Positions 1-10,337 of a DNA stretch of 57,822 nt are shown piece after piece (the first letter of the stretch is position 1; the number at the start of each line of letters is the position of its first letter). The stretch is from Pelargonium nanum. Its lineage: Eukaryota > Streptophyta > Magnoliopsida > Geraniales > Geraniaceae. The position numbers and the translations under genes were made by a program. Location of the stretch: NCBI GenBank assembly GCA_036897485.1, contig JAYMTF010000077.1, positions 1-57,822 of the forward strand, read 5' to 3'. The notes under the pieces are model-generated. The model made no database searches. It saw nothing but the letters and a program-made list of their open reading frames with translations, and was not told the origin of the DNA.

Positions 1-8
1 CATCTCAC

Positions 9-31
9 ATATATATATATATATATATATA
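9..31. repeat. (AT)n microsatellite
   Basis: An uninterrupted run of AT dinucleotides near the left edge of the window. Confidence 0.9.
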
Positions 32-2600
32 GTAAGATTCAAATTTTAAAATGAAAATTCTTGTTGACCCCAATAACATATTTTTAAGAAATGAAGAAAA
101 AAATACAAAATATTTGTTTCATTTGACATTACTATGAAAAGTTTATGAAAAATTATTTTAGGAAATTCTTACTTTTTTCATTAGAGATTGTCAAGATTTA
201 AGAGGAACTCCAACGCTAGTTGCACTTGCGTCGAAGTAGCGATGAATCTACTATTTTTCACAATTTAACAAAATTGTTTCTAAAAAAAAAATCAAATTTA
301 TTTTTTAGATCTTCAGATTTTTGCACCGGCAAGATTATTTACTTTAAAAAAAACTTAAATTCTATAATAAAATAAAGAGAATAAGGAATTTAAGTCAAAC
401 CAATCAGAGTTTGTCACCACATTAAAGTACCCATTTAGCCACCCAAGTGAATTTGTGGGAGCTGAGCGACCCGCTGGATCCAAACTTTTTAAATGAGGTG
501 TCATAATCTCATTGGTGGCTTAGCCTAAGCCAAATAATTTTTGGCTTAGGATCCTTAACCTCTAAAATAAAAACAAGACTATACATGTTTTTATAGTATT
601 TTTTTTATTTTTTAACAAGATTATTTATCTTTGTATAACATTGTTTGATTTTTTTTTTTATAGTATTTTTGTTACAACAGTAAAAGAATAAGCCAACAAT
701 TTAGTAACTCAAACTTTGTATAGCATCTCTCATTTACAAGACCTAATATCTCAATTTTAACAAAACTGCCCCTTTTTATCATGTTTTATAACAAATTGCC
801 CCTATGGATGTGTAGATTTCCTCACATATGAAATTATTCACATTTTCTTGAACACCAATTTATTTTTATCACACCAACACGCATGTAATAAAATGATGCA
901 TTTTCACATGTAACTAAAGTGACAACACATGTACCGCCTGATAATCTAGTCATTACTCATCAACAAATCGTTTATTACAATTCGATAAACACAATTTATT
1001 ACATGAAAAATACATATATCTTTTACATAAAAAATCATTTTTATAAAAAAATATATGATTATTTACCAAATGATATGATACCACATAGTAACATATTCAA
1101 ACATGTTTGGTCTTATTTTTGTTTTATACATGGAAACAAAATAGTGAAAGGGCCCAAAGAGAGAGACATGGTGCATGCAAAATTGAAAGGTCAAGTTGAT
1201 GAATATATATAGCTAATAATATTAGTGTCAAAATCATATTATTAATTACAAGTAGCTCATAATAATTGATGACACTCACATGCACAGCAAGTGTCCTTAG
1301 GGTTTGTTGAAAGGACAAAGAAAATATATAGAGAGCCACAATCAGTCAAAGTAAAATATGGTGGCTTTTGTGGTACAATAATAATTGCAGAGAAAATTGA
1401 AATGAACCATTGATTCAGAATTTATGCTCTGTGAAATTCACTCAGAATATTCAGAAAATATTAGTGGAGAGGGATTGAATTCACTCTATAGTTTGATTGA
1501 TGATTTGATTTATCGAAAGAAAATAAAATGAACAAGAAAATATTATTATTCTTGAAAGAAGGTTGGTGTATGTCACTTTGTATTTGTACGAAAGTTTACT
1601 GCTAATTCTATATTTCGACAATATTTATCTTAAATGATGTACATGTAAAAGACATTTATGAAACAAACGTTTAACAACTATCGTCCTTCCCATTTTTTTG
1701 CGATGATTTTGTATAATATATATCATCATACACAATATTAATTTTTCAAAAAATTGAATTTTATAATATGGTTTTTGTTGAACTTTTTATATTCACAAAT
1801 TTAAAGACAAAATCTTGGCTTTTTGCTGTTATTCAAGACTGAAATGAAGATTTGGCACATCGAAATACCAATGGGAGAGCCAAAAATAGATTCGATTCTT
1901 GATATAAAATTGGTGATGTGAAAAAGTTACAGGACAAGTTGATGCAAGATTCTTGTTAGAAACAAATATTTTTATAAATTTCTTCCAACTTCTTTGGCAT
2001 AAGATTTGCAGCTTTGCAGAACCTACTATTCTTTATTTGGTTCTTTTTGGTTTGAGATGGGTTAGTGATTACTTGTTTTTAGCAACTTCACACTTTTTTT
2101 CTTCTAAAAATGAACATAAGTATCTACAAGTTGTACGTGTCTCGCATTTTTCTTCCACATGCAGACCACTACAGATTTGTCCATCTGCGAGCGGGATATA
2201 ATCCACGAAAAAAAAATGCCCTTAGAGCATTCTGCTCCTTAGCATCATAGTACTCTACTTGCTACAAGTATTTTGTTCTTTGGGTCGGACAAATCTGCAC
2301 ATTTTACAAGCAGAATCAGAACCCTGCATTTTTTTCTAGTCAAGTTCAGATCTTATCTTTTTCAATCTAAACACAAAAACTCCGACCCGAAAACCAAATT
2401 GTCAGCTCTGCACACGACTCCTGACATTTACCACATATGTGTATTAGTAGCTAGTGTAAAGCAAATAAGAATAAATGTTGCTTGTTAGTGTAATATATAA
2501 GACTAGTGACTAGTGAGTAGAAAACATGTGCTATGAATCACTACTTTCCTTGTCTTTAGAGCAATACTATATAGAAAGTCATGTTGTGACTTAATTAGAT
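32..2600. other. AT-rich intergenic DNA, no gene seen
   Basis: Very AT-rich sequence with short open frames only. None of their translations resembles a known domain, none is flanked by convincing splice sites, and base composition does not change across them. I see no tRNA or structured RNA. It is read as the spacer upstream of the first DUF247 gene. Confidence 0.6.
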
Positions 2601-2614
2601 GATGCTTGAGGAGC

Positions 2615-2620
2615 TATAAA
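2615..2620 (+). promoter_or_regulatory. Candidate TATA box of DUF247 gene 1
   Basis: TATAAA inside GCTATAAAGAG. A transcript starting about 30 bases later would have a leader of roughly 55 bases before the ATG at 2706. It is the main support for the proposed first exon. Confidence 0.45.
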
Positions 2621-2705
2621 GAGAATAGAGAAAACATAAGTGGTCCATTACTTTTGTTCAGTTTCATCATTTGTGTGCAAGCCTATTCTTGTACATGTTG
2701 GTGAA

Positions 2706-5663
2706 ATGGAAGAAAGTAAATTGATAGAAATCAGCTGTGTTAGCATCTTCAAGGACTATCTCCAGAAGTTCTCAAACGATTCGGTACGAATTCAAAATAT
2801 TGGATAGTTAAAATTAATTTTAGATAGATGATCCGATTTTATAATTAGAATGTATGTTTCATGTGTATTTGATACATGTAAGTCATATTTATATTTTTTG
2901 TATTTTTGATAAGCTACACTTATATTTTTGTATTGATAGGAGCGTATGTAACTACAAGATAAAAAACTGTAACTTCAATATTGTTAGTCACACATTAGTT
3001 TTTACCCAATTAATGTGTAGTATTTTACTAATAAGAAAAATATATCGGGGATATTTTGAAGAAAAAATAGTTTGTGAGGGCAACTGCCCCCACAAAGCTC
3101 TTGCTGAATCCGTCTTCGAAGACGGGGCTCAGTTAAGAGCAATGGTGCAATGTGAGGACCATTGTGAGTGTTGCAGCATTGCTCCCCAACAGTAGCTTTA
3201 TTTCGTTATTATATCTAATTTAGTCTCTAAGCTTTTTCGTATTTCGATCTAATTTGGTTATTGAACTTTTATTTGACCCAAAATAGTCCCCGATCTTTCA
3301 AATATTGACCCAATTTAGTTCATGAACTTTTGATATAAGCTTGATCATTTTAGGTCAATGTTTGAAAGTTCAAACACCATTTTGGGCCAAATAAAAGTTC
3401 AGTGACCAAATTGAGTCGAAGAATGAAAGTTCAAAGATTATTTTAGAAACTAAATTTGGTCAAAACATGAAAGTTCAGATACCAAATCGAGTCTAAGTAT
3501 TTTTCTAATTCTTGTTCTTGATTATGAACCTTGTTCCAGAGCCAGCAATGGAAGCAACAATCAATCTACAAGCTACCAGCCTATTACATGGCACAAAACA
3601 AAAAAGCCTATCAACCCCAAGTGGTCTCCTTTGGGCCTTACCACAATGGTGAAGCTCATTTGCTCCCAATGGAGGAGCACAAGCACCGGGCTCTCGCCTA
3701 TTTCTTGAACCGATCGAAGAAGCCTCTCGAGTACATAGTCGAGTCTCTACGAGAAGTCGTGCAAGAGCTCAGAGAATCGTACCATTCCCTCGATTCTTCG
3801 TGGCAAGACGAGGAGAGGTTCTTGGAGCTCATGATTCTTGATGGGTGTTTTATGCTGGAGATTTTGTATAGTGCATTGTATATTGGTAATGATGATCCAG
3901 TGGAAGGTTATGCTCTGAATGATCCGGTTTTTAGCAGGCATGGTGCGATTTACATAATGTCGAATATTAGGCGTGACATGATGATTCTTGAAAATCAGTT
4001 GCCGATGCTGCTTCTTTACAAGCTGTATGGGCTTGCACAAGATGAGGTATGCATGGTTTTTTTTAACACACATGTAGTTGGGAAGTTTTGAATTCTTATT
4101 GGTGGGTTTTGTTTTGGCTCGGTCAGTCCGGTACACTAGAATGTTTTTTGTCTTTTTGTCCACGAGTATGTTAGGGTAGTTGTCTTGTAAATGTTGCAAG
4201 TTTGGAACTCTGGGGATGGAGCTGGAAGCCCATACACTTAGGGGCGGAGCTGGAGGCTTGGATCCTTGCTCCTGAGTTCCTAGAGCTTGGGCAAGGGTAG
4301 CACCCTGTTAACGGAGTCTCGAATTATACATAGAAAACCGACTTGAGAGTGATGGTTAGAATCTCAATATGAGAAATTTGAATCACATCTCACTCAGGAT
4401 TCTAAAGAGCGTGTATAGAGAAAAAAAAAAGCAATAAAGAAAGAAAGTCTCTAAGTAAATTATGAGATTTTGTGGGATCCCTCTCTTACCAAAAATGAGT
4501 ATTTATATTCACAAAACAAGCTCACCACGTGATGTCGTGTGCTGGTTGTTCAAGGAGCGGGGTCCGCTCCGAGTATTGGAGTTTTAGTCTTGGACGCACC
4601 ACTCGTATATGAGCGTCGATGAGATTTGGAGATCCCGAATGCTCTTTAGACATTCTTCATGCTTCAGAAGCAAGTCCGCAAGCGCGCGTTTCGGGAGAAA
4701 GTACGCGGGCGCACGCTTCAGGGGCTAGTTCGCATGGTGGGGATGATGTGGCGCTCGAGCATACATTTCTTTGCCATTATTTAGGCGTTTTGAGTTATCG
4801 AAAATGAACTTACGTGGTGTTTGGACGCCACATGTCGCTTTATTTTATGATTTTTTAAGTAACATCACTCGTACTTTCATATATCAGTCTAATTAGTTTC
4901 TTACATGATTTTGCTTCAGGAAGAAAACCTGGACATAGAGTCCCTGAACAATCTCATTCAAGGGGTCTGGTTCCCACACACACATGCTCTCAAACTTGGA
5001 ATATGCTCCCATGTCCTGGATGTGCTCAGGAAGAGCCAAATCATCAAAGACAAAGGCAAAAAAAAGCTTCGAAAGCAGCGACGCAACGGTTATGATGCTA
5101 AAAACATTATGCGGTCCGCGACAGAACTCACTGAAGCCGGTGTCCAATTTACAAGAGCTCGAACAAGACGGTTCACCGGGATCACATTCTCGAACGGGTA
5201 CCTGAGCCTCCCGTTGATCGCGGTTGATGACTCAATCGAGTCCAATTTGTTGAACATGATAGCTTTTGAGCGCTTCCATACCGGCGCGGGGAACGAGGTG
5301 ACATCCTACGTGTTCTTTATGAGTAAAATCATCGACAATGCCAAAGATATATCGCTTTTGCACGATCGAGGGATCGTGTATAACACATTAATGGATGACA
5401 AAGCCGCGGCCGAGTTGTTTAAGTCTGTGTCCAAGGATATTACACTAGTGGACCCCGAAAATGAGCTCGTCAACGTGCTCGAAGACGTCAATGAGTATTG
5501 CAATAAGTTCATGAATCAGTGGCGTGCGCATCTTTACCGCAACTATTTCACTAACCCGTGCACTACCGCGTCGTTTTTCGCTGCGATCTTGCTTTTTGCC
5601 CTCACTATACTTCAGACTCTGTATACAATTTACCCTTACTACAATCCGGTTCCGCGTATTTGA
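2706..5663 (+). CDS. DUF247 (UPF0481) membrane protein, gene 1
   Basis: Plant-specific DUF247 family protein; biochemical role unknown (some grass members are self-incompatibility determinants). Proposed exons: 2706-2783, 3540-4046 and 4920-5663, all phase 0, giving 442 aa. Exon 2 has the family blocks SIYKLP, QPQVVSFGPYHNGE, MEEHKHRAL, LMILDGCFMLEILY, SNIRRDMMILENQLP. Exon 3 has the HVLDVLRKSQ, RSATELTEAGVQF, ESNLLNMIAFERFH and NEVTSYVFFM blocks, then a hydrophobic segment (about residues 415-435) near the C terminus. Donors GTACGA and GTATGC and acceptors TTCCAG and CTTCAG are good. The weak point is exon 1. Its 26 residues do not resemble the WVxxI region that begins the two paralogues in the window, and the 756-base intron 1 holds repeat DNA, so the true 5' end may have been lost. 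Exons 2 and 3 are certain DUF247; start uncertain. Confidence 0.8.
3205..3500. repeat. Foldback (inverted-repeat) element
   Basis: The arm from about 3232 (TCGATCTAATTTGG...) is the reverse complement, with few mismatches, of the arm ending near 3420 (...CCAAATTGAGTCGA). The loop lies around 3325-3345. Related sequences recur near 14.8, 22.4, 36.2 and 52.0 kb. It is a MITE-like non-coding element and ends just upstream of the first certain exon of DUF247 gene 1. Confidence 0.65.
4300..4810. mobile_element. Possible LTR-like fragment in intron 2 of DUF247 gene 1
   Basis: The 873-base intron 2 contains a block unlike its surroundings: GC-richer, with TGTTAACGG near 4306, a TATTTATA-like box near 4500 and a CG-rich tail at 4660-4740. 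An open frame at 4619-4807 has no recognisable domain. The look is that of a solo LTR, but I found no clear target-site duplication. Confidence 0.35.
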
Positions 5664-6710
5664 GTGTCACTTCAAGAAATGTCACTTATTTTGGCGACAA
5701 AAAAAGTGTAGCAGTTGGTGTCTAAAAAGTGTAGCTATTTTGAGACTTTATGCGAAAAGATTTGACTACGGCAGTTGTAAAACTTCTTGTGACGGTTTTT
5801 GTTACTTTTTCCGACGGGTTTTGGGCGTCGGGAAAGACTGACTATTCTTGTAGAGATGATTGGTACTAGCTATGTATTTCATGTAAGTGATAGCTTTTCA
5901 GTGTATGTTGTATGTATTGATCACAAGTGGATATATATGTATGTTGTGTACTAATATCCTATATTTGTTGTCTTGACTAGGGTTGATGAGATTTTGGATA
6001 ACTTTGTGAGGTTTCATACATAAGTTGTGATTTAGAGAACACATTTGTATACGAGAACAGTTAAGTGCACAAACGTCAGGACAAGCTACATTGAATTCAT
6101 GACCCTAAAGGCAATTATTCAGTCATGAAAAGCAACATTTAATCCTTACACTTCAAGTCTCTCGCCACGTGCAGTTTGTTGTTGGAGTGAGGTCCGCTTT
6201 GGAACCCATTTAGGTGTTTGATTTCTAAGCTCCCAAACGCGTCTTTTGCGAGTATCAAGCAAATTTTGGAGCTCCCGCATGCCATCCAAGTCTGGCGGGA
6301 TGGAGTCAAGCCTCTTAAAGTGTTTGCCGCTATGAGTAGCATCATAATTTTTTATAATAAAAGGAAATGAAGACTTGGAAGTGACCTGACAAGACGAAGA
6401 CCTTAGAGATTGCTTGATGAGACCGGGAGAGTTGGAAGTGACATGGCTAGAGCAACTCGTTATCAACAATATATTTACGACACAATTTACTTAGAACTCG
6501 TTGATTTTGTTAAACCAAGTACACAGTAACACAGGTAATTTATAGAACCACATTTTTTTATTAAAAGAATCAATAGAACAATAAAAAAGCTGAGGAAAAT
6601 CAAAGAAGATACTACAAAATGTCAATATGAGAATCAAGAGAACAATCACAATGCTGAGAAGAGCACACAAACATGTCAATATCAGAACAAGAAAATGGCA
6701 AAAAGGAATG
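5664..6710. other. Spacer between convergent DUF247 genes 1 and 2
   Basis: Holds the 3' regions of both genes. At 6146-6469 on the minus strand there is a denser, GC-richer open stretch (contains LDSIPPDLDGMRELQNLL) without a start in a good context or a recognised domain. It may be a retroelement remnant. Nothing else was recognised. Confidence 0.45.
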
Positions 6711-7153
6711 TCACTTGGCATGGTAAGCTACAATTGCATACAAGGTCTGAATCACAGAGAGCACAAAAAGCAGGCACGCAGCAATAACTGCCAACGGACT
6801 TCTCCCGTAGGTGTGATAGAAAATGGCGCGCCAACGACTCCTCCTCCTATTGCAGTACCAATTCACCTCTCTCATCACATGACTGATGCTGCTATCGGGG
6901 TCCAGAGTCGCATCATTGGCAATCGAATTGAACATATCCGATGCAACTTTGTCACTGGCAAGTGCATTTTGGATAATCCCAACGTGTCGTAGCAAAGCAA
7001 TATCCTTCTCGTTGTCAATGAGGTTGTCCATGAGGATTGCATAGGTTGTCACCTCATTGCCTGCCCCGACGTGCAAGCGCTCGAAGGCGATCATGTTCAA
7101 CAGATTGGACTCTGTGGCATTATCAACTGTGATCACCGGGAGGCTCAGGTTTC

Positions 7154-7384
7154 TGTTGAAGTGGGTGATAATGTGTCACACATTGGAAAAATATAAAGTA
7201 AAGTGACTACATATATATAATCTAGCTAACATGGTATAAGAGCTGATTTTGATCAAGTTCTGGGCTTGCTTCCCCCTGTTGTCTCTGGTCCACTTGCAGA
7301 TGGTCATGTCTGCAACGGCACATGTGAGGGGGAGTGCCGATTTAAAGTGTTGAAATGGGTGATAAAAGTGAAACTTTACTAACA
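7154..7384 (+). mobile_element. TRIM-like mini LTR retrotransposon inside DUF247 gene 2
   Basis: An LTR-like segment of 78 bp (TGTTGAAGTGGGTGATAA...CTAACA, 7154-7231) is followed directly by TGGTATAAGAGC (7232-7243), one base off the initiator-tRNA primer-binding site TGGTATCAGAGC. A purine-rich tract (GTGAGGGGGAG) lies at about 7324-7334. A second, shorter LTR-like segment starting TGTTGAAATGGGTGATAA and ending CTAACA spans 7348-7384. There is no coding capacity, as in TRIMs. The second LTR seems internally deleted, and I could not define a target-site duplication. Confidence 0.65.
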
Positions 7385-7979
7385 ATGTTGACCTTTTAGC
7401 ATGCACAGTCTAAGCAGCCTAATATTGAAATCTAATAGTACCCGTTGTCGTCGAATGAGATGTCTCTTAGGCTACTTGTCTTGCTTTTCTTGAACTCAAT
7501 TCCAGCTTCAGTGAGCTCTGTTGCAGACCGCGTAAAGTTCTTGTCATACCAAACCTCGACCCGTCTTCTGATCCTTATCTTTATTCTTAATCTGTATTGT
7601 GAGATTTGGCTCTTCCTGATCACATCCAAAACGTGCAAGCATGTTCCCATAATAGGATTAGGGGGGTCTAGTAACCATGCTTTTTGAATGAGCTTGTTCA
7701 TAAATTCGTCGTCATGCTGCATTTTTATGAAAGGAAACATTAACAAACTTATAAGACATGATTTATCCAAAAATGTTTTCAAATTGGTCCTTGAGTTATC
7801 AATACTCGGATGATTTAGTTCTCAAACTAAGTTGAAGCCTGGCGAGTGAGAAGGATGGATCCGTTAAATTTCAATAACGGGCTACACATAATAATGCAAG
7901 TAAAACCCTACTAACAAGACTGACTTTAAGTAATGGAAACTGAAACCATAATGGGCTAAACCATGAGGTTCCTGAGCGG

Positions 7980-8154
7980 GTTCGCAAACTCGTAGTTCAC
8001 ATCTTTAACCCATTTTACCACAACCAGACTAATTCTCATTCGATGGTAAGTCACAATTAAAGCTCATCCCTCTTCCCAAGGATGTGTTGAGCGGGAATCA
8101 AACACAAACGCTCTTCCCACTCACGCAGCCTGTGTAGCCAACTGCGCCACTACC
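7980..8154 (-). mobile_element. tRNA-derived SINE in intron 1 of DUF247 gene 2
   Basis: On the minus strand an A-box-like GTGGCGCAGTTGGCTAC (about 8151-8135) is followed by a B-box-like GTTTGATTCCC (8102-8092), the RNA polymerase III promoter layout of plant SINEs. The region does not fold as a complete tRNA. The 3' end is approximate. Confidence 0.6.
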
Positions 8155-8834
8155 TTTAGGTAACTCCCAACATTTTTTACAATCAAGAAAAAAAAAACAC
8201 ATACCTCGTTGACATCATCATAACCACGTGCAAGGGCATGCAACTTCTCAAGAAGCAACATCGGCAACTATTTTTCAAGCATCATCATGTCACGCCTAAT
8301 ATTTGACATTATGTAGAGTGCACCATGCCTGCTAAAAATTGGGTCACCAACATCATAACCTTTCACTTCATGACCAAGACCATTATTGTACAATGTACTA
8401 TACAAGATTTCAAGCATAAAACAACCATCAAGAACCATGAGCTCCAAGAACTTGTCGTCGTCCCGCCATTTCGAATCGAGGGGATGGTACGAATCTTTCA
8501 AATCTTGCGCCACTTTGCGCAGAGACTCTGCGACGATTTCAAGAGGCTTCTTTGACCTAATATTGAAGAAATGAACCAATGCTCGAAACTTGTGCTCCTC
8601 CATTGGTATCAAATGGGACTCACCATTGTGGTAAGGCCCAAAGGAGACCACTTGAGGTTGATAGGCATTTTTGTTTTGCTCCATGTAATATTCCGGCAAC
8701 TTGTAGATCGATCTCTTCCTCCATTTTTGTCCCCCGTGTGGATCGGTGATCTCCGGTGGCGCGTTTTTGATGTGATGAGCAAGTTTGGTTACCCAATTGG
8801 TTTCTTGTTTTGAAGAGATAGTAGAGTCATCCAT

Positions 8835-10290
8835 GGAGGAAGGTAATAAAAAAAATTGTGTTTTTCCTTTGTCTTTATATGTTTTCACTCTCCATGTCCA
8901 TGATATATGGTTACTTGTACAAGAAGTAAGCACATAATCTTTTAAAACTAGTATGATGTAAGAACATGATCTTTTAAAACTTTATTTCACGTTAAAAGTA
9001 TGTGAAGTTCAATGTTACCTGACATACAAGTTGGACCCTTCATCTGATGGTTAAACTTTTGGGTTGGAGTCAAGTTTAACAAAAACTTAGTACTGGACAT
9101 TCATGTTAGGATCTAGTTCCTAAAAATTTGTTCTCTAAGTACCCATCAAAGTTAAGAGACAAAACCATCACAATTTAGGTTGTACATGGACTATGTCTTT
9201 GAATGTTTTTCTTTGTTAAATTTGATAATCCACTTAGTTTGTGCTTTGGGTGTTTTGAGAGCCTAAGGTTCAGACCAAAAGAAATGAGTTGGCATAAAGC
9301 AACATCAAGAGCACAATGGGTTGCTTGAGCCTTATGTGTTATGTGTCAATAACATTCTCAAGCAATGAATCAATGAAGGAATGTCACTTTCTTAACAATG
9401 ACAGAAGAGAATGTTCTTTGCATTTTTTCATGGCAATGACAGCCAGAGAGGAATCTTGGGTTGTTTCTACCAAGTTGTAAAATTAATATTGGGGAAAAGA
9501 AAAGAAAAGAAAAACTACTAAATTAGTCTATGAGCTATTTGAGTACACTCACTCAGTCCATAATTAAGTTTATGTAAGTTGTTGTGTTGTTATACTTCGT
9601 CAGTTACGTTGTAGGTTATACTGACGTGTCATTAAAAATAAATAAAAACTATTTGAACGTCAAAATGACTAGAAATTAACGACATGGGCCATTTTAGTCC
9701 AAATATTAATAATATATAAAATAAAATTGATCAGCAAAAAGTATCAATATATTGAATAAATTTCCGAGGAGGAAGCGCGGTACAAACACCAAAAAAAGAC
9801 ACCAGGAGAACTGAAACTCCTCAAACAAAACAACATAATAATGAAATTACAATTGATAGAGACTAAATCAAGAAAAGAGCTTAAAGTGAATTTGAGGTCC
9901 AATTTGAAGGGAGCCAAGCGTTTAGATTGAGGGATGCTCGATATTTCGCCAACACGGTGAGGTAGAACATGCTCTGAATATTTGCAAAATTTTGCAACTT
10001 TTGCCAAAACCCTGAAATGGTCTCATGGACCATTATTTAATAATTAATAATTTGAAGACTAAGTTAGCACATGTTTAATTAAGAGAATAAATGGTTTCAT
10101 GGACCATTATTTAATTATTTTTTCATAAAAGAATTTGCTTATATACCTTGCAATGCATCTCAAGTCTCTTTAGCATGGCTTAGGAATCACTTCAATGAAA
10201 AGGACATCAAATATGCAACCTTCTCTTCACAAAAGCAACCCTATAATCACAAAAGCAAGATATTGAGTTCTTGATTTCAAAACAAGAACA
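8835..10290. other. Spacer between divergent DUF247 genes 2 and 3
   Basis: No gene recognised. It includes sequence at about 9510-9700 with the TTAGTCTATGAGCTATTTG and CCATTTTAGTCC phrases of the foldback family. It also has a short duplicated phrase, GGTTTCATGGACCATTATTTAAT (shown here only in outline), near 10020 and 10090. Confidence 0.5.
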
Positions 10291-10294
10291 TACC

Positions 10295-10303
10295 TATATA
10301 AAA
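10295..10303 (+). promoter_or_regulatory. Candidate TATA box of DUF247 gene 3
   Basis: TATATAAAA about 40 bases before the ATG at 10338. The implied leader is short, so translation might also begin at the in-frame ATGs at 10350 or 10356. Confidence 0.45.
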
Positions 10304-10337
10304 AAAAATGTGCATCTATTAGCATTAGCCCTAGTCT

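Larger units (their letters stand above)
6711..8834 (-). pseudogene. DUF247 (UPF0481) gene 2, broken by an internal stop
   Basis: Minus strand; exons 8834-8205, 7716-7442 and 7152-6711, 449 codons in one consistent frame. It has the same family blocks as gene 1 (SIYKLPEYYMEQNKNAYQPQ, MEEHKFRAL, LMVLDGCFMLEIL, RSATELTEAGIEF, ESNLLNMIAFERLH) and a C-terminal hydrophobic segment. ATG 8834 is preferred to an upstream in-frame ATG (8933) because a TATA-like ATATAAAG lies at about 8880-8873. Codon TAG at 8270-8268 stands where gene 1 has CAG in the ENQLP motif, so the protein would end after about 188 residues. All other reading frame is intact, suggesting a recent or allelic nonsense change. The second intron (7441-7153) lies inside a normally continuous exon and is made largely of an LTR-type element. 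It may be a pseudogene, a null allele or a sequencing error. Confidence 0.8.

Noticed and set aside
919..1212. Open frame of 97 codons near the left edge
   Set aside because: Low-complexity AT-rich translation (Tyr, Ile, Asn, Lys), no domain, no splice sites, no composition change.
2854..3195. Possible small cysteine-rich peptide (ends CEDHCECCSIAPQQ)
   Set aside because: No signal peptide. The C-terminal part lies in a GGGCAACTGCCCCCAC repeat-like sequence common in plant transposons, within the proposed intron 1 of DUF247 gene 1.
3747..4199. Minus-strand open frame of 150 codons
   Set aside because: Antisense shadow of the DUF247 exon; no homology.
4619..4807. GC-rich open frame in DUF247 gene 1 intron 2
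   Set aside because: Translation (HASGASSHGG...) looks like repeat DNA; lies between good splice sites.
6146..6469. Minus-strand open frame with LDSIPPDLDGMRELQNLL
   Set aside because: Looks more like coding than its surroundings, but has no domain, partner exon or promoter that I can identify; kept only as a note in the spacer.
8835..8933. N-terminal extension of DUF247 gene 2 to the ATG at 8933
   Set aside because: Would start upstream of the likely TATA box at about 8880; extra residues do not resemble the family.
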